Position numbers and translations under genes: made by a program
Origin: JASLZO01 sp965247995
GTDB taxonomy: Bacteria > Chloroflexota > Dehalococcoidia > UBA6926
Reading direction: 5' to 3'
DNA length: 64,000 nucleotides
Assembly: GCA_965247995.1 (NCBI GenBank)
Contig: OZ252041.1
Span: 496,001 to 560,000, forward strand
Shown: positions 11,604-19,862 of the stretch, one piece after another
Layout of the letters: each line of letters starts with the position of its first letter
Numbering within the stretch: the stretch's first letter is position 1
The notes under the pieces: model-generated
Told to the model about the DNA's origin: nothing
The model's input: only the letters and a program-made list of their open reading frames with translations
The model's database searches: none

Positions 11604-12089
11604 TTAGCCCGTTGGAACGGTACGTTCGAGGCGCGACAGTCCTTCCAGCAAAGCACTCAATCCCGTTCGCGCGTGCGCGACCTCGGCGTCGGTGAGCGCA
11701 CTGAACCGCTCCTCCCACTCACTCCGACGCAGATACAACAACCGCTCCACAAGGTCTTGCCCCTCCGCAGCCAGCCGCACCACCACCGATCGGCGGTCTT
11801 CTGGGTCGACCCACCGTTCCACCAAGTGTTTCTCCACTAGGCGGTCCACAAGGCCCGTGGCGCTCGAGAGTGATACGCCCAACTGCGACGCCAGGGTCCC
11901 CATACGGGACTCCCCCTCTCGCAGCAGGGCGAACAATGTCCGTACCTGCGGCATCGTCAGTTCCAGCCGGAACCATTCCTCCGGGATCCGCGATCGCAAC
12001 GCGCGGAGCACAGACTCCAACTCCACGACCAGGCCTTGTATCGAGTCGGAAGCCGCCCGCTGGTCTCGCTCCGAAGAGTTTATCGTCAT
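11604..12089 (-). CDS. MarR-family transcriptional regulator
   Basis: A 161-residue winged-helix regulator: dimerising N- and C-terminal helices around LASQLGVSLSSATGLVDRL (recognition helix) and the wing motif DPEDRRSVVV, which is characteristic of MarR. MarR proteins usually repress linked efflux or detoxification genes and release DNA when a phenolic or other ligand binds. It is first in the operon with two MFS exporters, and an inverted repeat overlaps its ribosome-binding region, so autoregulation is likely. Confidence 0.92.
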   Translation of the reverse strand: MTINSSERDQRAASDSIQGLVVELESVLRALRSRIPEEWFRLELTMPQVRTLFALLREGESRMGTLASQLGVSLSSATGLVDRLVEKHLVERWVDPEDRRSVVVRLAAEGQDLVERLLYLRRSEWEERFSALTDAEVAHARTGLSALLEGLSRLERTVPTG

Positions 12090-12095
12090 GGGATA

Positions 12096-12112
12096 GTTCC
12101 CTCACCAGGAAC
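12096..12112 (-). promoter_or_regulatory. Possible MarR operator
   Basis: GTTCC and GGAAC form an inverted repeat with a 7-base spacer, overlapping the Shine-Dalgarno region of marR. The position suits an autoregulatory operator, but the arms are short and no second copy was found. Confidence 0.3.
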
Positions 12113-12238
12113 ACTTCACATCACATGAATTATCAATGCCAACGAACAGCCTGTCAATCGGCTCGCTCAGGTTGGTACCATCTCCCAGTGCGGCGCGCCA
12201 TCCCGGTTCCCCGCGCGACTCTATCTCCAGGAGCGTGA

Positions 12239-12697
12239 ATGGCCATCCAAAGGACCCTGATTCTCGTCAAGCCGGACGCGATGCAGCGCGGCCTCGCCGG
12301 CGAAATCCTCGCCCGGCTCGAGCGCCGCGGCCTCAAGATCATCGGTGCCCGTCTCGTCCAGGCAGACCGCGCGCTGGCCGAGCAGCACTACGCCGAGCAC
12401 GTCGGCAAGGGGTTTTACGAAGGTCTGGTTGCCTTCATCACATCGGTGCCCGTCCTCGCCCTCGTGTTCGAGGGTGACCGGGCGATAGAGATCGCTCGCC
12501 AGAGCATGGGCGCAACCGACCCCGCGAAAGCAGCTCCGGGTACGATCCGAGGTGACTTCGGCCTAACCGTAGGCCGAAACCTCGTCCACGGTTCCGACTC
12601 GCCGGAGCGCGGCGAACAGGAAATCGCCCTATGGTTCCCCGCGGGCGACCTCGCCGATTACCCGCGCGACATCGAGCCCTGGCTCATTGAATCCTGA
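12239..12697 (+). CDS. ndk: Nucleoside diphosphate kinase
   Basis: A 152-residue NDP kinase that moves the gamma-phosphate from ATP to nucleoside diphosphates through a phosphohistidine. The sequence begins QRTLILVKPDA and has the active-site block NLVHGSDS with the catalytic histidine at about residue 117. Full length. The ATG has AGGAG upstream. It is divergent from marR and convergent with rsfS, whose 3' end overlaps by 14 bases. Confidence 0.97.
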   Translation: MAIQRTLILVKPDAMQRGLAGEILARLERRGLKIIGARLVQADRALAEQHYAEHVGKGFYEGLVAFITSVPVLALVFEGDRAIEIARQSMGATDPAKAAPGTIRGDFGLTVGRNLVHGSDSPERGEQEIALWFPAGDLADYPRDIEPWLIES

Positions 12698-13073
12698 CCA
12701 GCGGCACAGCCCGTCGCCACATCTCCTCCAGGCCGTAGAACGCTCGCTCCTCCGGCCCGAAGATGTGCACGATCATGTCGCCGAAGTCCATCAGCACCCA
12801 GCCGGCATCGGCCTCCCCTTCTGTGTGAGACACCGGGTGACCACCGGCCCGCAGCGACTTCCCGATCTCTTCCTCGATCGCTTTGACTTGGCGCTTCGTC
12901 TCCGCGGAGAGGAGCACGAAGGCGTCCGCGTACGAGCAGATTCCTCGCACGTCCAAAAGCAGCACGTCCTGCGCTCCCCGGTCCACGGCGATATCGACCA
13001 CGTGACGCGCGACGCCGATAGCGTCGTGGGCGCGGATTTCGCTCTCGGTTCGCTCAGCCGACATCAATTCCAT
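12684..13073 (-). CDS. rsfS: Ribosome silencing factor RsfS (Iojap/YbeB)
   Basis: A 129-residue RsfS-family protein. The conserved core is visible: SYADAFVLLSAETKRQVKAI and GWVLMDFGDMIVHIF, ending with the typical YGLEEMW. RsfS binds ribosomal protein L14 and blocks subunit joining when nutrients are scarce. Start codons at 13073 and 13064 are both possible and neither has a strong Shine-Dalgarno. Its end overlaps the end of ndk on the other strand. Confidence 0.93.
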   Translation of the reverse strand: MELMSAERTESEIRAHDAIGVARHVVDIAVDRGAQDVLLLDVRGICSYADAFVLLSAETKRQVKAIEEEIGKSLRAGGHPVSHTEGEADAGWVLMDFGDMIVHIFGPEERAFYGLEEMWRRAVPLVRIQ

Positions 13074-13101
13074 TCTACTTCGAGACCGTTCTCTTGCTGC
13101 G

Positions 13102-13971
13102 GTGCGTCACGTGGATGACGCTACGCTCGCCATCGCACTCGCGTTGGGTGCGTTGGTCGTGGGTGCAATCGCCGATTTGCTCTACCGCGTTGGCCAGACC
13201 CGCGGCATAGACACGGGCGTCTTCCTTTTCTGGCAGTCGACGATCTTTACCACCGGGATTTGGATCGGGTCCATCGCAACGGGCCAAGTCAACGACATCA
13301 TTACCTCCACTTGGATTTGGGGGCTCCCCGGCGGGCTGCTCAGTTACATCGGCCTCTACCTATTTGTCCTCAGCCTCCGGAACGGCGACGCCAGCGTCAA
13401 CGCACCCGTGTTCCGCCTCAACTTCGTCGTGGCCGCCGCGGGCGGGATCCTGCTTCTAAACGAAACAGCCTCACTTGCCAAGACCGTTGGTATCCTCCTC
13501 GCCGTCCTCAGCGTCCTCTCTCTCCTCAACCTTCGCGCGATCAAGGAAGGGGGGAGCGCTCGCCAATCTCTGATCACTGTGGTCGCCGCATCGTTACTCT
13601 TCGGTTCCGTCGGCGTGCTCGCGAAGCAAGCGTTGAACGAAGGGAGCACCGCTGTGCCGTTGATCCTCACGCAGACGGTCGCCTTCCAGTCCTGCGCGGT
13701 CCTCTATGTCCTCTTCACGCGCCGCTGGCGCCCCAATACGCCGACGGTCCGCTACGCGCCGCCGATCAGCCTCCTCCAACTCGTCTGGTCGATCTTGCTG
13801 TTCCAAGCGCTGGCGCTCGGCGACGCCAGCGTCATCTACCCCGTCGTTCAACTCAGTTTCGTCGTAACCGCAGTCTTGGCCGTCGCGTTCTTGAAAGAGG
13901 CCATTACGCGGACCAAAGCTGGCGGACTGGCCCTCGCCGTGCTCGCCGTGGCAGCCCTGGCCCTCGCTTGA
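13102..13971 (+). CDS. DMT-superfamily (EamA) membrane transporter
   Basis: A 289-residue protein with ten hydrophobic helices in two EamA-like halves. Each half contains the typical run ending in a polar residue between helices (NAPVFRLNFVVAAAGGILLL and VIYPVVQLSFVVTAVLAVAF). Members export metabolites or take up small molecules; the substrate cannot be told. It starts at GTG 13102, and a second in-frame GTG follows at 13111. It diverges from rsfS with only 28 bases between them, so promoters must overlap. Confidence 0.85.
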   Translation: MRHVDDATLAIALALGALVVGAIADLLYRVGQTRGIDTGVFLFWQSTIFTTGIWIGSIATGQVNDIITSTWIWGLPGGLLSYIGLYLFVLSLRNGDASVNAPVFRLNFVVAAAGGILLLNETASLAKTVGILLAVLSVLSLLNLRAIKEGGSARQSLITVVAASLLFGSVGVLAKQALNEGSTAVPLILTQTVAFQSCAVLYVLFTRRWRPNTPTVRYAPPISLLQLVWSILLFQALALGDASVIYPVVQLSFVVTAVLAVAFLKEAITRTKAGGLALAVLAVAALALA

Positions 13972-14038
13972 CTGGATTCCCCCACACGCCCTCAGCGTCT
14001 GGTTTCCAGATAGGCGATCCGGTATTCTGACCCTCGGT

Positions 14039-15148
14039 GTGAGCAACAAGAATCGGGTTGTCGTAGCGATGAGCGGGGGTGTTGACTCCTCGGTCGCCGC
14101 GTACCTGCTCACCAGACAGGGATACGACGTCGTCGGCGTCACCATGCGGCTCTGGAGCGACGAAGTCGCCGGAGCGTCGTCTCACAATCGTAGTTGCTGC
14201 TCCGTCGAGGATGCACTCGATGCGAAGCGCGTCGCTCAACTCCTCGGCATTCCTCATTATGTCTTGAACTTCGAACAGGAGTTCAAGACCCACGTGATGG
14301 ACTACTTCGTTCAGGAGTACCGGCGCGGACGCACACCGCACCCCTGTATCGCCTGCAACGACAAGATCAAGTTTGCGTTCTTCCTTCAGCGCGCCCTGTC
14401 CTTTGACGCAGACATGATCGCCACCGGACACTACGCGCGACGGGCGGACGGGCCCGGTGGGTCGCGGCTGCTCAAGGCCGTGGATCAGTCCAAGGACCAG
14501 ACCTACGTCCTATATGGATTGAATTCTGACGAGATCGCCCGGTCAATGTTTCCGATCGGTGACCTTCAGAAATCAGCCGTGCGCGAGATCGCCCACGAGT
14601 TGTCCCTTCCGACAGCTGACAAGCCAGATAGCCAGGAGATCTGTTTCGTCCCGCAGGGCGACTATCGTTCCTTCCTTGCCGCTGAAGTGCCCGTCACGCC
14701 GGGACCAATCATCGACCTCGACGGCAAACAGGTCGGGGTCCACGCGGGTGTGAGCGGCTACACGGTTGGCCAGCGCAAAGGTCTACCACCCAGCCACGGT
14801 GGACGGCGCCTCTACGTCGTTTCCCTCGACGCGGCCGAGAATACGGTGTTCGTCGGGCCCGAAGACTCGCTCTATGCGACCGGGCTCCGCGCGTCAGGCG
14901 CCAACTTCCAGATCAAACCTGATGAGGTCTTCACCGGGCCTGCTACGGTCAAAATCAGGTACAAGTCACCCGAAGTCGGCGCTTCGGTCTCGCCGTTGAA
15001 CGGTGACGGGACATTCCAGGTACTGTTCAATGAGCCGCAACGTGCCGTGACCCCAGGTCAAGCCGTCGTCATCTATCGTGGGGACGAGATGGTCGGCGGT
15101 GGGGTCGTCGACGAGGCCATCACGGAGGTTCAAACAGCCGCTGGCTAG
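14039..15148 (+). CDS. mnmA: tRNA-specific 2-thiouridylase MnmA
   Basis: A 369-residue enzyme that adds the 2-thio group at U34 of Lys, Glu and Gln tRNAs. It shows the ATP-pyrophosphatase loop SGGVDSS (12-18), the nucleophilic Cys103 in HPCIACN and the persulfide-accepting Cys202 in QEICFVP, then the GQRKG PUA-like part. Full length. Starts at GTG 14039. TATTCT ends 10 bases upstream and no Shine-Dalgarno is visible, so the leader may be very short. Confidence 0.97.
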   Translation: MSNKNRVVVAMSGGVDSSVAAYLLTRQGYDVVGVTMRLWSDEVAGASSHNRSCCSVEDALDAKRVAQLLGIPHYVLNFEQEFKTHVMDYFVQEYRRGRTPHPCIACNDKIKFAFFLQRALSFDADMIATGHYARRADGPGGSRLLKAVDQSKDQTYVLYGLNSDEIARSMFPIGDLQKSAVREIAHELSLPTADKPDSQEICFVPQGDYRSFLAAEVPVTPGPIIDLDGKQVGVHAGVSGYTVGQRKGLPPSHGGRRLYVVSLDAAENTVFVGPEDSLYATGLRASGANFQIKPDEVFTGPATVKIRYKSPEVGASVSPLNGDGTFQVLFNEPQRAVTPGQAVVIYRGDEMVGGGVVDEAITEVQTAAG

Positions 15149-15177
15149 ATGAGGGTCTGCTCAGGGGGGGAGACGAT

Positions 15178-15780
15178 ATGTCGATCATCGCGGTGTCGCT
15201 CGCGACCCGGAACTTGCTTCGTAGGCGCGGATTCTTCGAGGAAGACACGCAGGGATTTGACGGTTTCGCACCCGCCGATTTCCTATCCGGCGCCTTCCAG
15301 AGATGCCATCGCACCATCCTGCAGGCCGTCGAGCCGCTCACGGAAGCAGAGATGTCCTGGAAACCCTACGCAGGTGCCGGGTCCGCCGGCTTCGTCGTGT
15401 GGCACATTGCCCGCGCGCAAGATGCGCTCGTTCATCGGCAACTGCTCGACAAACCCGAGCTTTGGGTCACACAAGGGTGGGCCCAGCAGTTCGGACTGCC
15501 AATCGACGAGACCGGACAGGACTACGCTGAAGACCAACTTGCGACCTTCCAAGAACCACCCAAAACCGAGCTCTTGGACTACCTCGCGGCCACGTACCGC
15601 GCACTCCAGCGGGCCATCGACCATCTCGGGCCCAGCGGGTTGAACCCGGCAACCGAACGCGGGCTTGAGCGTGTCCGATACCTGGTGGTGCTCACCAATC
15701 ACGCCAATATGCACGCGGGCGCGATCAACTACATCCGCGATATCCTCGCGGCGTCACGAGGTGCCAGAGCCGAATTCTGA
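15178..15780 (+). CDS. DinB-family protein
   Basis: A 200-residue protein with a DinB/YfiT-like four-helix bundle. Potential metal ligands are the histidines of VVWHIARAQD and of NHANMHAGAINYIR, the typical spacing in DinB_2 proteins. Members are metal-dependent transferases for small thiols (bacillithiol, mycothiol) or uncharacterised stress proteins. The role here is unknown. The ATG is preceded by GGGGGAGACGAT. It sits between mnmA and rnhB on the same strand. Confidence 0.8.
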   Translation: MSIIAVSLATRNLLRRRGFFEEDTQGFDGFAPADFLSGAFQRCHRTILQAVEPLTEAEMSWKPYAGAGSAGFVVWHIARAQDALVHRQLLDKPELWVTQGWAQQFGLPIDETGQDYAEDQLATFQEPPKTELLDYLAATYRALQRAIDHLGPSGLNPATERGLERVRYLVVLTNHANMHAGAINYIRDILAASRGARAEF

Positions 15781-15794
15781 GTTCAACGGCCCCC

Positions 15795-16487
15795 GTGTCA
15801 CCTGCCCGTCAACGTGAACAACAACCTCCCACGCGGCAAGTCCACCCGACGTTCGCCGAGGAGCGAGGACTCCGCGAGAGTGGCTTCGTTTCCATTGCCG
15901 GCGTGGACGAAGTCGGACGGGGCGCTTTGGCTGGTCCCGTCGCTGCAGCTGCTGTTGTGCTGCCTCAACGCTCGCTCGAATGGTTCGACGACGTCCGCGA
16001 CAGCAAGCAACTCCCACCTGCGTCCCGGGAAGCACTGGCCGACCTTATTCTCATTCATGCAGCAGTCGGCCTCGCTATGGTCCCTGCGGCACGCGTAGAC
16101 GCAGACGGCATCGTTTCAGCGACACGAAGGGCAATGTCGCAAGCCGTTCGCACGCTCGGATCCGGTGTAGACGCGGTGTTGATCGATGCGATGACTGTCC
16201 CGGGCCTGCCAGTACGGCAGGTCCCGCTGGTCCATGGCGACCAACGGTCCCTTTCCATCGCCTGCGCTGCCATCGTGGCCAAAGTGTCGCGCGATCGCCT
16301 CTTGTCCCAAATACACGAACAGTATCCGCAGTACGGATTCGACCGGAACAAGGGTTACGGGACGGAGGAACATCGGAGCGCCCTCGCACGCTATGGCCCG
16401 TCACCGCTCCATCGAATGAGTTTCTTGACCAAACTGGAACACGAGCCGACGGAGGGATCCTTGACACCAGACGAGCCCCATCAATAG
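15795..16487 (+). CDS. rnhB: Ribonuclease HII
   Basis: A 230-residue RNase HII that cuts RNA in RNA-DNA hybrids, including single ribonucleotides. The acidic residues of the active site are in GVDEVGRGALAGP (Asp38, Glu39), LIDAMTV (Asp131) and VHGD (Asp149), with the family blocks DSKQL and IVAKVSRDR. Starts at GTG 15795, 14 bases after the DinB gene. The first ~30 residues are not conserved in the family, so a later start is possible. Confidence 0.95.
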   Translation: MSPARQREQQPPTRQVHPTFAEERGLRESGFVSIAGVDEVGRGALAGPVAAAAVVLPQRSLEWFDDVRDSKQLPPASREALADLILIHAAVGLAMVPAARVDADGIVSATRRAMSQAVRTLGSGVDAVLIDAMTVPGLPVRQVPLVHGDQRSLSIACAAIVAKVSRDRLLSQIHEQYPQYGFDRNKGYGTEEHRSALARYGPSPLHRMSFLTKLEHEPTEGSLTPDEPHQ

Positions 16488-16794
16488 CATGACGGCGACT
16501 CTAATGTCCGCGACAGACGAGCTCGCTTCCGCGCGAGCGCATAAGGAACCCGAGACCCGGCAGCGAGTCGACCGGAACCTATGACGCCGCTCGCGGACCA
16601 ACCTCCATCGCGGAGGCCGGGTCATTCCGGCCCTCTACCCACGGCGCGACTCCCTGCCCCAGCGACACCCGCTAAACCGTTGAGTCGACACGCGTAAACG
16701 CTTTGCGGAAGACGATGGATCCCTCAGAACCTCCAAGACCGGGACTTCACTGTTCCTTCACGTCCCTCCGGACCCTGTGCCGAGGTAGCTGACC
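16488..16794 (+). other. Intergenic region with no recognisable gene
   Basis: About 307 bases between rnhB and the CNNM gene. Two very short overlapping open frames (starting 16489 and about 16581, 31 and 38 codons) have no recognisable similarity and I do not call them genes. GAGGTAGC near 16783 is the ribosome-binding site of the next gene. No clear terminator or promoter was seen. Confidence 0.5.
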
Positions 16795-18111
16795 GTGTCC
16801 GCCTCCGCGTTCCTCCTCGTTCCAGTCGCTTTCGTCGCACTCGGCCTTGCCATTGTCTTCGTTTCGGCCAGTGCCGCGTTTTCACGCCTCCGGGACGATC
16901 GGATAGAGCGGCTCGTCCAGCGCCGCGTGGACGGTGCCCGACGCCTTGCTTCCCTCGCCAACAGGCGCGAATCCCTCGAGATGGCGCTCCTCATCGTCCG
17001 CGGCGCAACCACCGCCACCTTCGCCATCACCGCGTACGCAGTAACGTTGCGCCTCACCCCCATGGAGTGGTTCGAAGTGCCGTTGGGCATTGCAGTGGCA
17101 GTGGGCGGAGTCGTGCTCGCACAGGCAGCCGGAGGGGTGTGGGCAACATCCGACCCGGAGAAAACCGCCCTTAAGTTAGCTCCCGTCGGAGCGGTCTCGC
17201 TCGCCATCTTCAGGGTCCCAGCGAACGCCCTTCTCACGCTGTACCGACCGCTCACACATCGCCTGGTGCACGGCCGGAATGGCGCCGCGTCCAACGCCAG
17301 CAGGCAGGACACGGGCAGCGACGACGCTGGCACAGACACATTCGCCGAGGTCCTCACCGATACCGACGAGGAGCTCGAACGCAGGATCAACCGTGGCGTC
17401 TTGAACCTAGAATCGATGGCGGTTCGGGAGATAATGATCCCCAGGCCGGATATCATCGGGATCTCTACCGACGATGATCTCAATAGCGCCGTGGAGCTCG
17501 TGAACAACGCTGGTTTCAGCCGGCTCCCTCTCTACCACGAGACTCTTGATGAAATCCGAGGTGTCCTCTACGCCAAGGACCTCCTTGCCGCCATGCACCG
17601 GGCGCCCGAGAACGGCAACAGACTCGAATCCTTGGCGCGGTCAGCCTATCTGGTTCCCGAGACCAAGCGACTCGGTGACCTGCTTCGCGACTTCCAGGAA
17701 CGGCGCGTCCACATCGCGCTCGTCGTCGACGAGTACGGCAGTATCGTCGGCCTAGTCACGAACGAAGACGTCCTGGAGGAGCTCGTCGGCGAGATCGATG
17801 ACGAGTTCACGGCCAGCGAGCAGCTCATCGAGTCCCACGGCCCGGGCGAAGCCATCGTCGACGCCCGCGCGCCGCTCAAGTCGGTCGGTGAGGCGTTTGG
17901 AATCGAGTTCGAGGCGGAGGGCTTCGACACACTCGGCGGTCTGATCTTCCACAAGCTCGGACGCATCCCCACCGTCGGTGAGACCGTCACGGAGGACGGC
18001 GTGACGCTCAAGGTGCTGTCGACCGCCGGCCGCCGCATACGCCGCGTGCAGGTCACGAGCGACTGGGCATCACCCCGAGGTACACACGCATCAGGACGGG
18101 ATCCGGCATAG
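16795..18111 (+). CDS. CNNM/CBS-domain membrane protein (HlyC/CorC family)
   Basis: A 438-residue protein in the CorB/YfjD-like arrangement. An N-terminal CNNM domain with about four membrane segments (residues 1-150) is followed by a linker, two CBS domains (about 205-330: VREIMIPRPDIIGIS and VHIALVVDEYGSIVGLVTNED) and a C-terminal CorC_HlyC domain (about 345-425: GFDTLGGLIFHKLGRIP). Family members bind adenine nucleotides and handle Mg2+ or other ions; they are commonly annotated as hemolysins. Starts at GTG behind GAGGTAGC. A terminator follows. Confidence 0.9.
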   Translation: MSASAFLLVPVAFVALGLAIVFVSASAAFSRLRDDRIERLVQRRVDGARRLASLANRRESLEMALLIVRGATTATFAITAYAVTLRLTPMEWFEVPLGIAVAVGGVVLAQAAGGVWATSDPEKTALKLAPVGAVSLAIFRVPANALLTLYRPLTHRLVHGRNGAASNASRQDTGSDDAGTDTFAEVLTDTDEELERRINRGVLNLESMAVREIMIPRPDIIGISTDDDLNSAVELVNNAGFSRLPLYHETLDEIRGVLYAKDLLAAMHRAPENGNRLESLARSAYLVPETKRLGDLLRDFQERRVHIALVVDEYGSIVGLVTNEDVLEELVGEIDDEFTASEQLIESHGPGEAIVDARAPLKSVGEAFGIEFEAEGFDTLGGLIFHKLGRIPTVGETVTEDGVTLKVLSTAGRRIRRVQVTSDWASPRGTHASGRDPA

Positions 18112-18151
18112 CAATCACGCTCGAACCCAGACGCCACGGGTTCGACCAAGC

Positions 18152-18179
18152 AAAAGGCCCGCCGGATGGCGGGCCTTTC
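18152..18179. terminator. Bidirectional rho-independent terminator
   Basis: AAAGGCCCGCC and GGCGGGCCTTT flank a GGAT loop, with A and T runs on both sides. It sits between the convergent CNNM gene and the collagen-like lipoprotein gene and can serve both. Confidence 0.85.
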
Positions 18180-18212
18180 TCGCACTTGCTGAAACCAGTG
18201 TTGCGAATAGCG

Positions 18213-18845
18213 CTACTTCTCTACGTCCGGTGGCGGAACCTCGTCTGCGGCCCGCACCCACAGCGCAGCACTTGCAACTGTCGGCCCGGACCTGTCGCTC
18301 GGGACTCGCTCACCCATGATCCGCACGGTGTAGATCCCAGGCTCAAGATCCATCGGGATCGCAGGCCGTTCGGCCGATCCAAGCGTCAAAACGAGAGCAC
18401 CTTTCGCGTTTACCTGGCTCGTGCCCATTACGTAGTCTTGGGCGGGGCCAAACGCCTCAGTGATCATCGCCGTCACGTTGTCTCGACGTAGGAAACCGGA
18501 CAGCACGACCGTTACCGTCTCCGATCCCGGCACGTACACATCTGTCATAGCGATCATCGCCGCAGCCTCAGACGCTGCAGCATCTTCACCCGGGGCGCCA
18601 TCGGCGCCATCCATCCCGTCAGCACCCGCAGGACCAGCCGAGCCTGTCGCACCAGGCGCGCCAGGCGCACCTGTAGCGCCCCGCGCCCCATCGGCGCCAT
18701 CAGCGCCATCAGCGCCTGCTGCCCCATCGGCGCCTGCCGCCCCTTGCGCACCGATTGCCCCTTCGGGCCCAGTGCATGCCGCGATCAGAAACAGGCCTAG
18801 TACAGACAGTCCGAGGGCTTGGAACAATGTCTTGCCTCTGAACAC
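18213..18845 (-). CDS. Collagen-like repeat lipoprotein
   Basis: A 210-residue secreted lipoprotein. A signal sequence ends in the lipobox LIAAC, so the cysteine at about residue 24 would be acylated. Then come about 20 Gly-X-Y triplets (GAAGADGAAGADGADGADG and similar, then GAPGAPGATGSAGPAG), an acidic, Ala-rich stretch, and a ~115-residue C-terminal domain of beta-rich appearance that I do not recognise. GTG 18845 was chosen because GAGGAGG lies 9 bases upstream; longer frames run antisense through tRNA genes. It probably forms a trimeric rod on the cell surface. Function unknown. Confidence 0.75.
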   Translation of the reverse strand: MFRGKTLFQALGLSVLGLFLIAACTGPEGAIGAQGAAGADGAAGADGADGADGARGATGAPGAPGATGSAGPAGADGMDGADGAPGEDAAASEAAAMIAMTDVYVPGSETVTVVLSGFLRRDNVTAMITEAFGPAQDYVMGTSQVNAKGALVLTLGSAERPAIPMDLEPGIYTVRIMGERVPSDRSGPTVASAALWVRAADEVPPPDVEK

Positions 18846-19007
18846 GCGTTGAGACCTCCTCACTACGATTAGCAATCGAAAGAATATGCCGAATCGAGCC
18901 TCTGCTATCTGCGAGACCCACGCCATAGTAGGGAGCCGCCTCAAACCCGTCAAGTCAGCTCGAGTTGGACGTGCGTCTTCCGTCCACCGGCACCGCGATT
19001 CCGTACG

Positions 19008-19013
19008 TATAAT
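19008..19013 (+). promoter_or_regulatory. -10 box of the tRNA-Ser pair
   Basis: A consensus TATAAT 30 bases before the first tRNA-Ser. The -35 region is not well conserved. Position and sequence fit a promoter driving both serine tRNAs. Confidence 0.5.
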
Positions 19014-19042
19014 GCGCCGCGGAGGGGCACCGGCTTCGCACC

Positions 19043-19129
19043 GGAGAGGTGGCCGAGTGGACGAAGGCGCCGTTCTCGAAAAGCGGAGTCCTTTAACCGG
19101 GACCGTGGGTTCGAATCCCACCCTCTCCG
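19043..19129 (+). tRNA. tRNA-Ser (anticodon CGA)
   Basis: A type II tRNA with a long variable arm. Acceptor GGAGAGG/CCTCTCC, anticodon loop CTCGAAA, T-arm GTGGGTTCGAATCCCAC, discriminator G73. The CCA is not encoded. Reads UCG. Confidence 0.95.
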
Positions 19130-19133
19130 CCGC

Positions 19134-19222
19134 GGAGAGGTGCTGGAGTGGCCGAACAGGCACGCCTGGAAAGCGTGTAGGGTCTTCACGGGCCCTCGCG
19201 GGTTCGAATCCCGCCCTCTCCG
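19134..19222 (+). tRNA. tRNA-Ser (anticodon GGA)
   Basis: Only 4 bases after the first tRNA-Ser, with the same acceptor stem GGAGAGG/CCTCTCC. Anticodon GGA, long variable arm, T-arm GCGGGTTCGAATCCCGC, discriminator G. The CCA is not encoded. Reads UCC and UCU. Probably made from one precursor with its neighbour. Confidence 0.95.
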
Positions 19223-19380
19223 CCGACCCAGCCCCAAGAATCCCGATCAACTCGCAATGCCTTGTGAGCACTGTCGGTCGAGTGAGTACCGGATACCAGC
19301 AGTCCGACGGGGCCCCGGCACACGGCCGCCAAACACGTGGCGCAACGCGGAGGCTTGGCTGAGCGTCAGCGTCCTCCGAG

Positions 19381-19854
19381 TCAAGCGTTGGACAAGCGCC
19401 GCATCAGATTCGCCATCTCGATCGCGGCGTTCGCGGCATCCGCCCCCCGGTTCGAACCCTTCGCGCCGGTCCGCGCCATCGCCTGCTCAATCGTGTCCGT
19501 CGTCAGGACACCGAACACCGCAGGCACGCCGGTCTTTGGCCCGATCCGCCCGACGCCCTCCGCGGCCACCTTCGCCACGTAGTCGAAGTGCGCCGTTTCG
19601 CCTCGGATCACCGCGCCCAGACAGATGATTGCTGCATAGCGGCCCGACGTGGCCATCTGCATGGCGACGGTCCCAAGCTCAAACGACCCCGGAACCCGCA
19701 CGACATCGATGTCCTCATCTGCGATATCGTGCCCGTCCAGCGCGCCCAGCGCTCCCTCGAGCAACCGGTCCGTAATAAGCTCGTTGAACCGGGCGACGAC
19801 GACTGCTAACCGCATTCCGCCCGCATCCATTGAGGTCTTGATGACGTTCGGCAC
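19381..19854 (-). CDS. ribH: 6,7-dimethyl-8-ribityllumazine synthase
   Basis: About 157 residues from GTG 19854. It condenses 5-amino-6-ribitylaminouracil with 3,4-dihydroxy-2-butanone 4-phosphate. Family blocks are clear: VVARFNELIT, RVPGSFELGTVAMQ and GAVIRGETAHFDYV. The start is uncertain. GTG 19854 avoids overlap with ribBA (9 bases away), and ATG 19830 is the next choice. Last gene of the ribD-ribE-ribBA-ribH run. Confidence 0.95.
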   Translation of the reverse strand: MPNVIKTSMDAGGMRLAVVVARFNELITDRLLEGALGALDGHDIADEDIDVVRVPGSFELGTVAMQMATSGRYAAIICLGAVIRGETAHFDYVAKVAAEGVGRIGPKTGVPAVFGVLTTDTIEQAMARTGAKGSNRGADAANAAIEMANLMRRLSNA

Positions 19855-19862
19855 GGTGAGGC

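Noticed and set aside
18846..19271. Extension of the collagen-like protein upstream, containing phrases such as VGFEPTVPVKG
   Set aside because: This part is antisense to the two tRNA-Ser genes, a familiar false-frame pattern, and the Shine-Dalgarno supports the later GTG.
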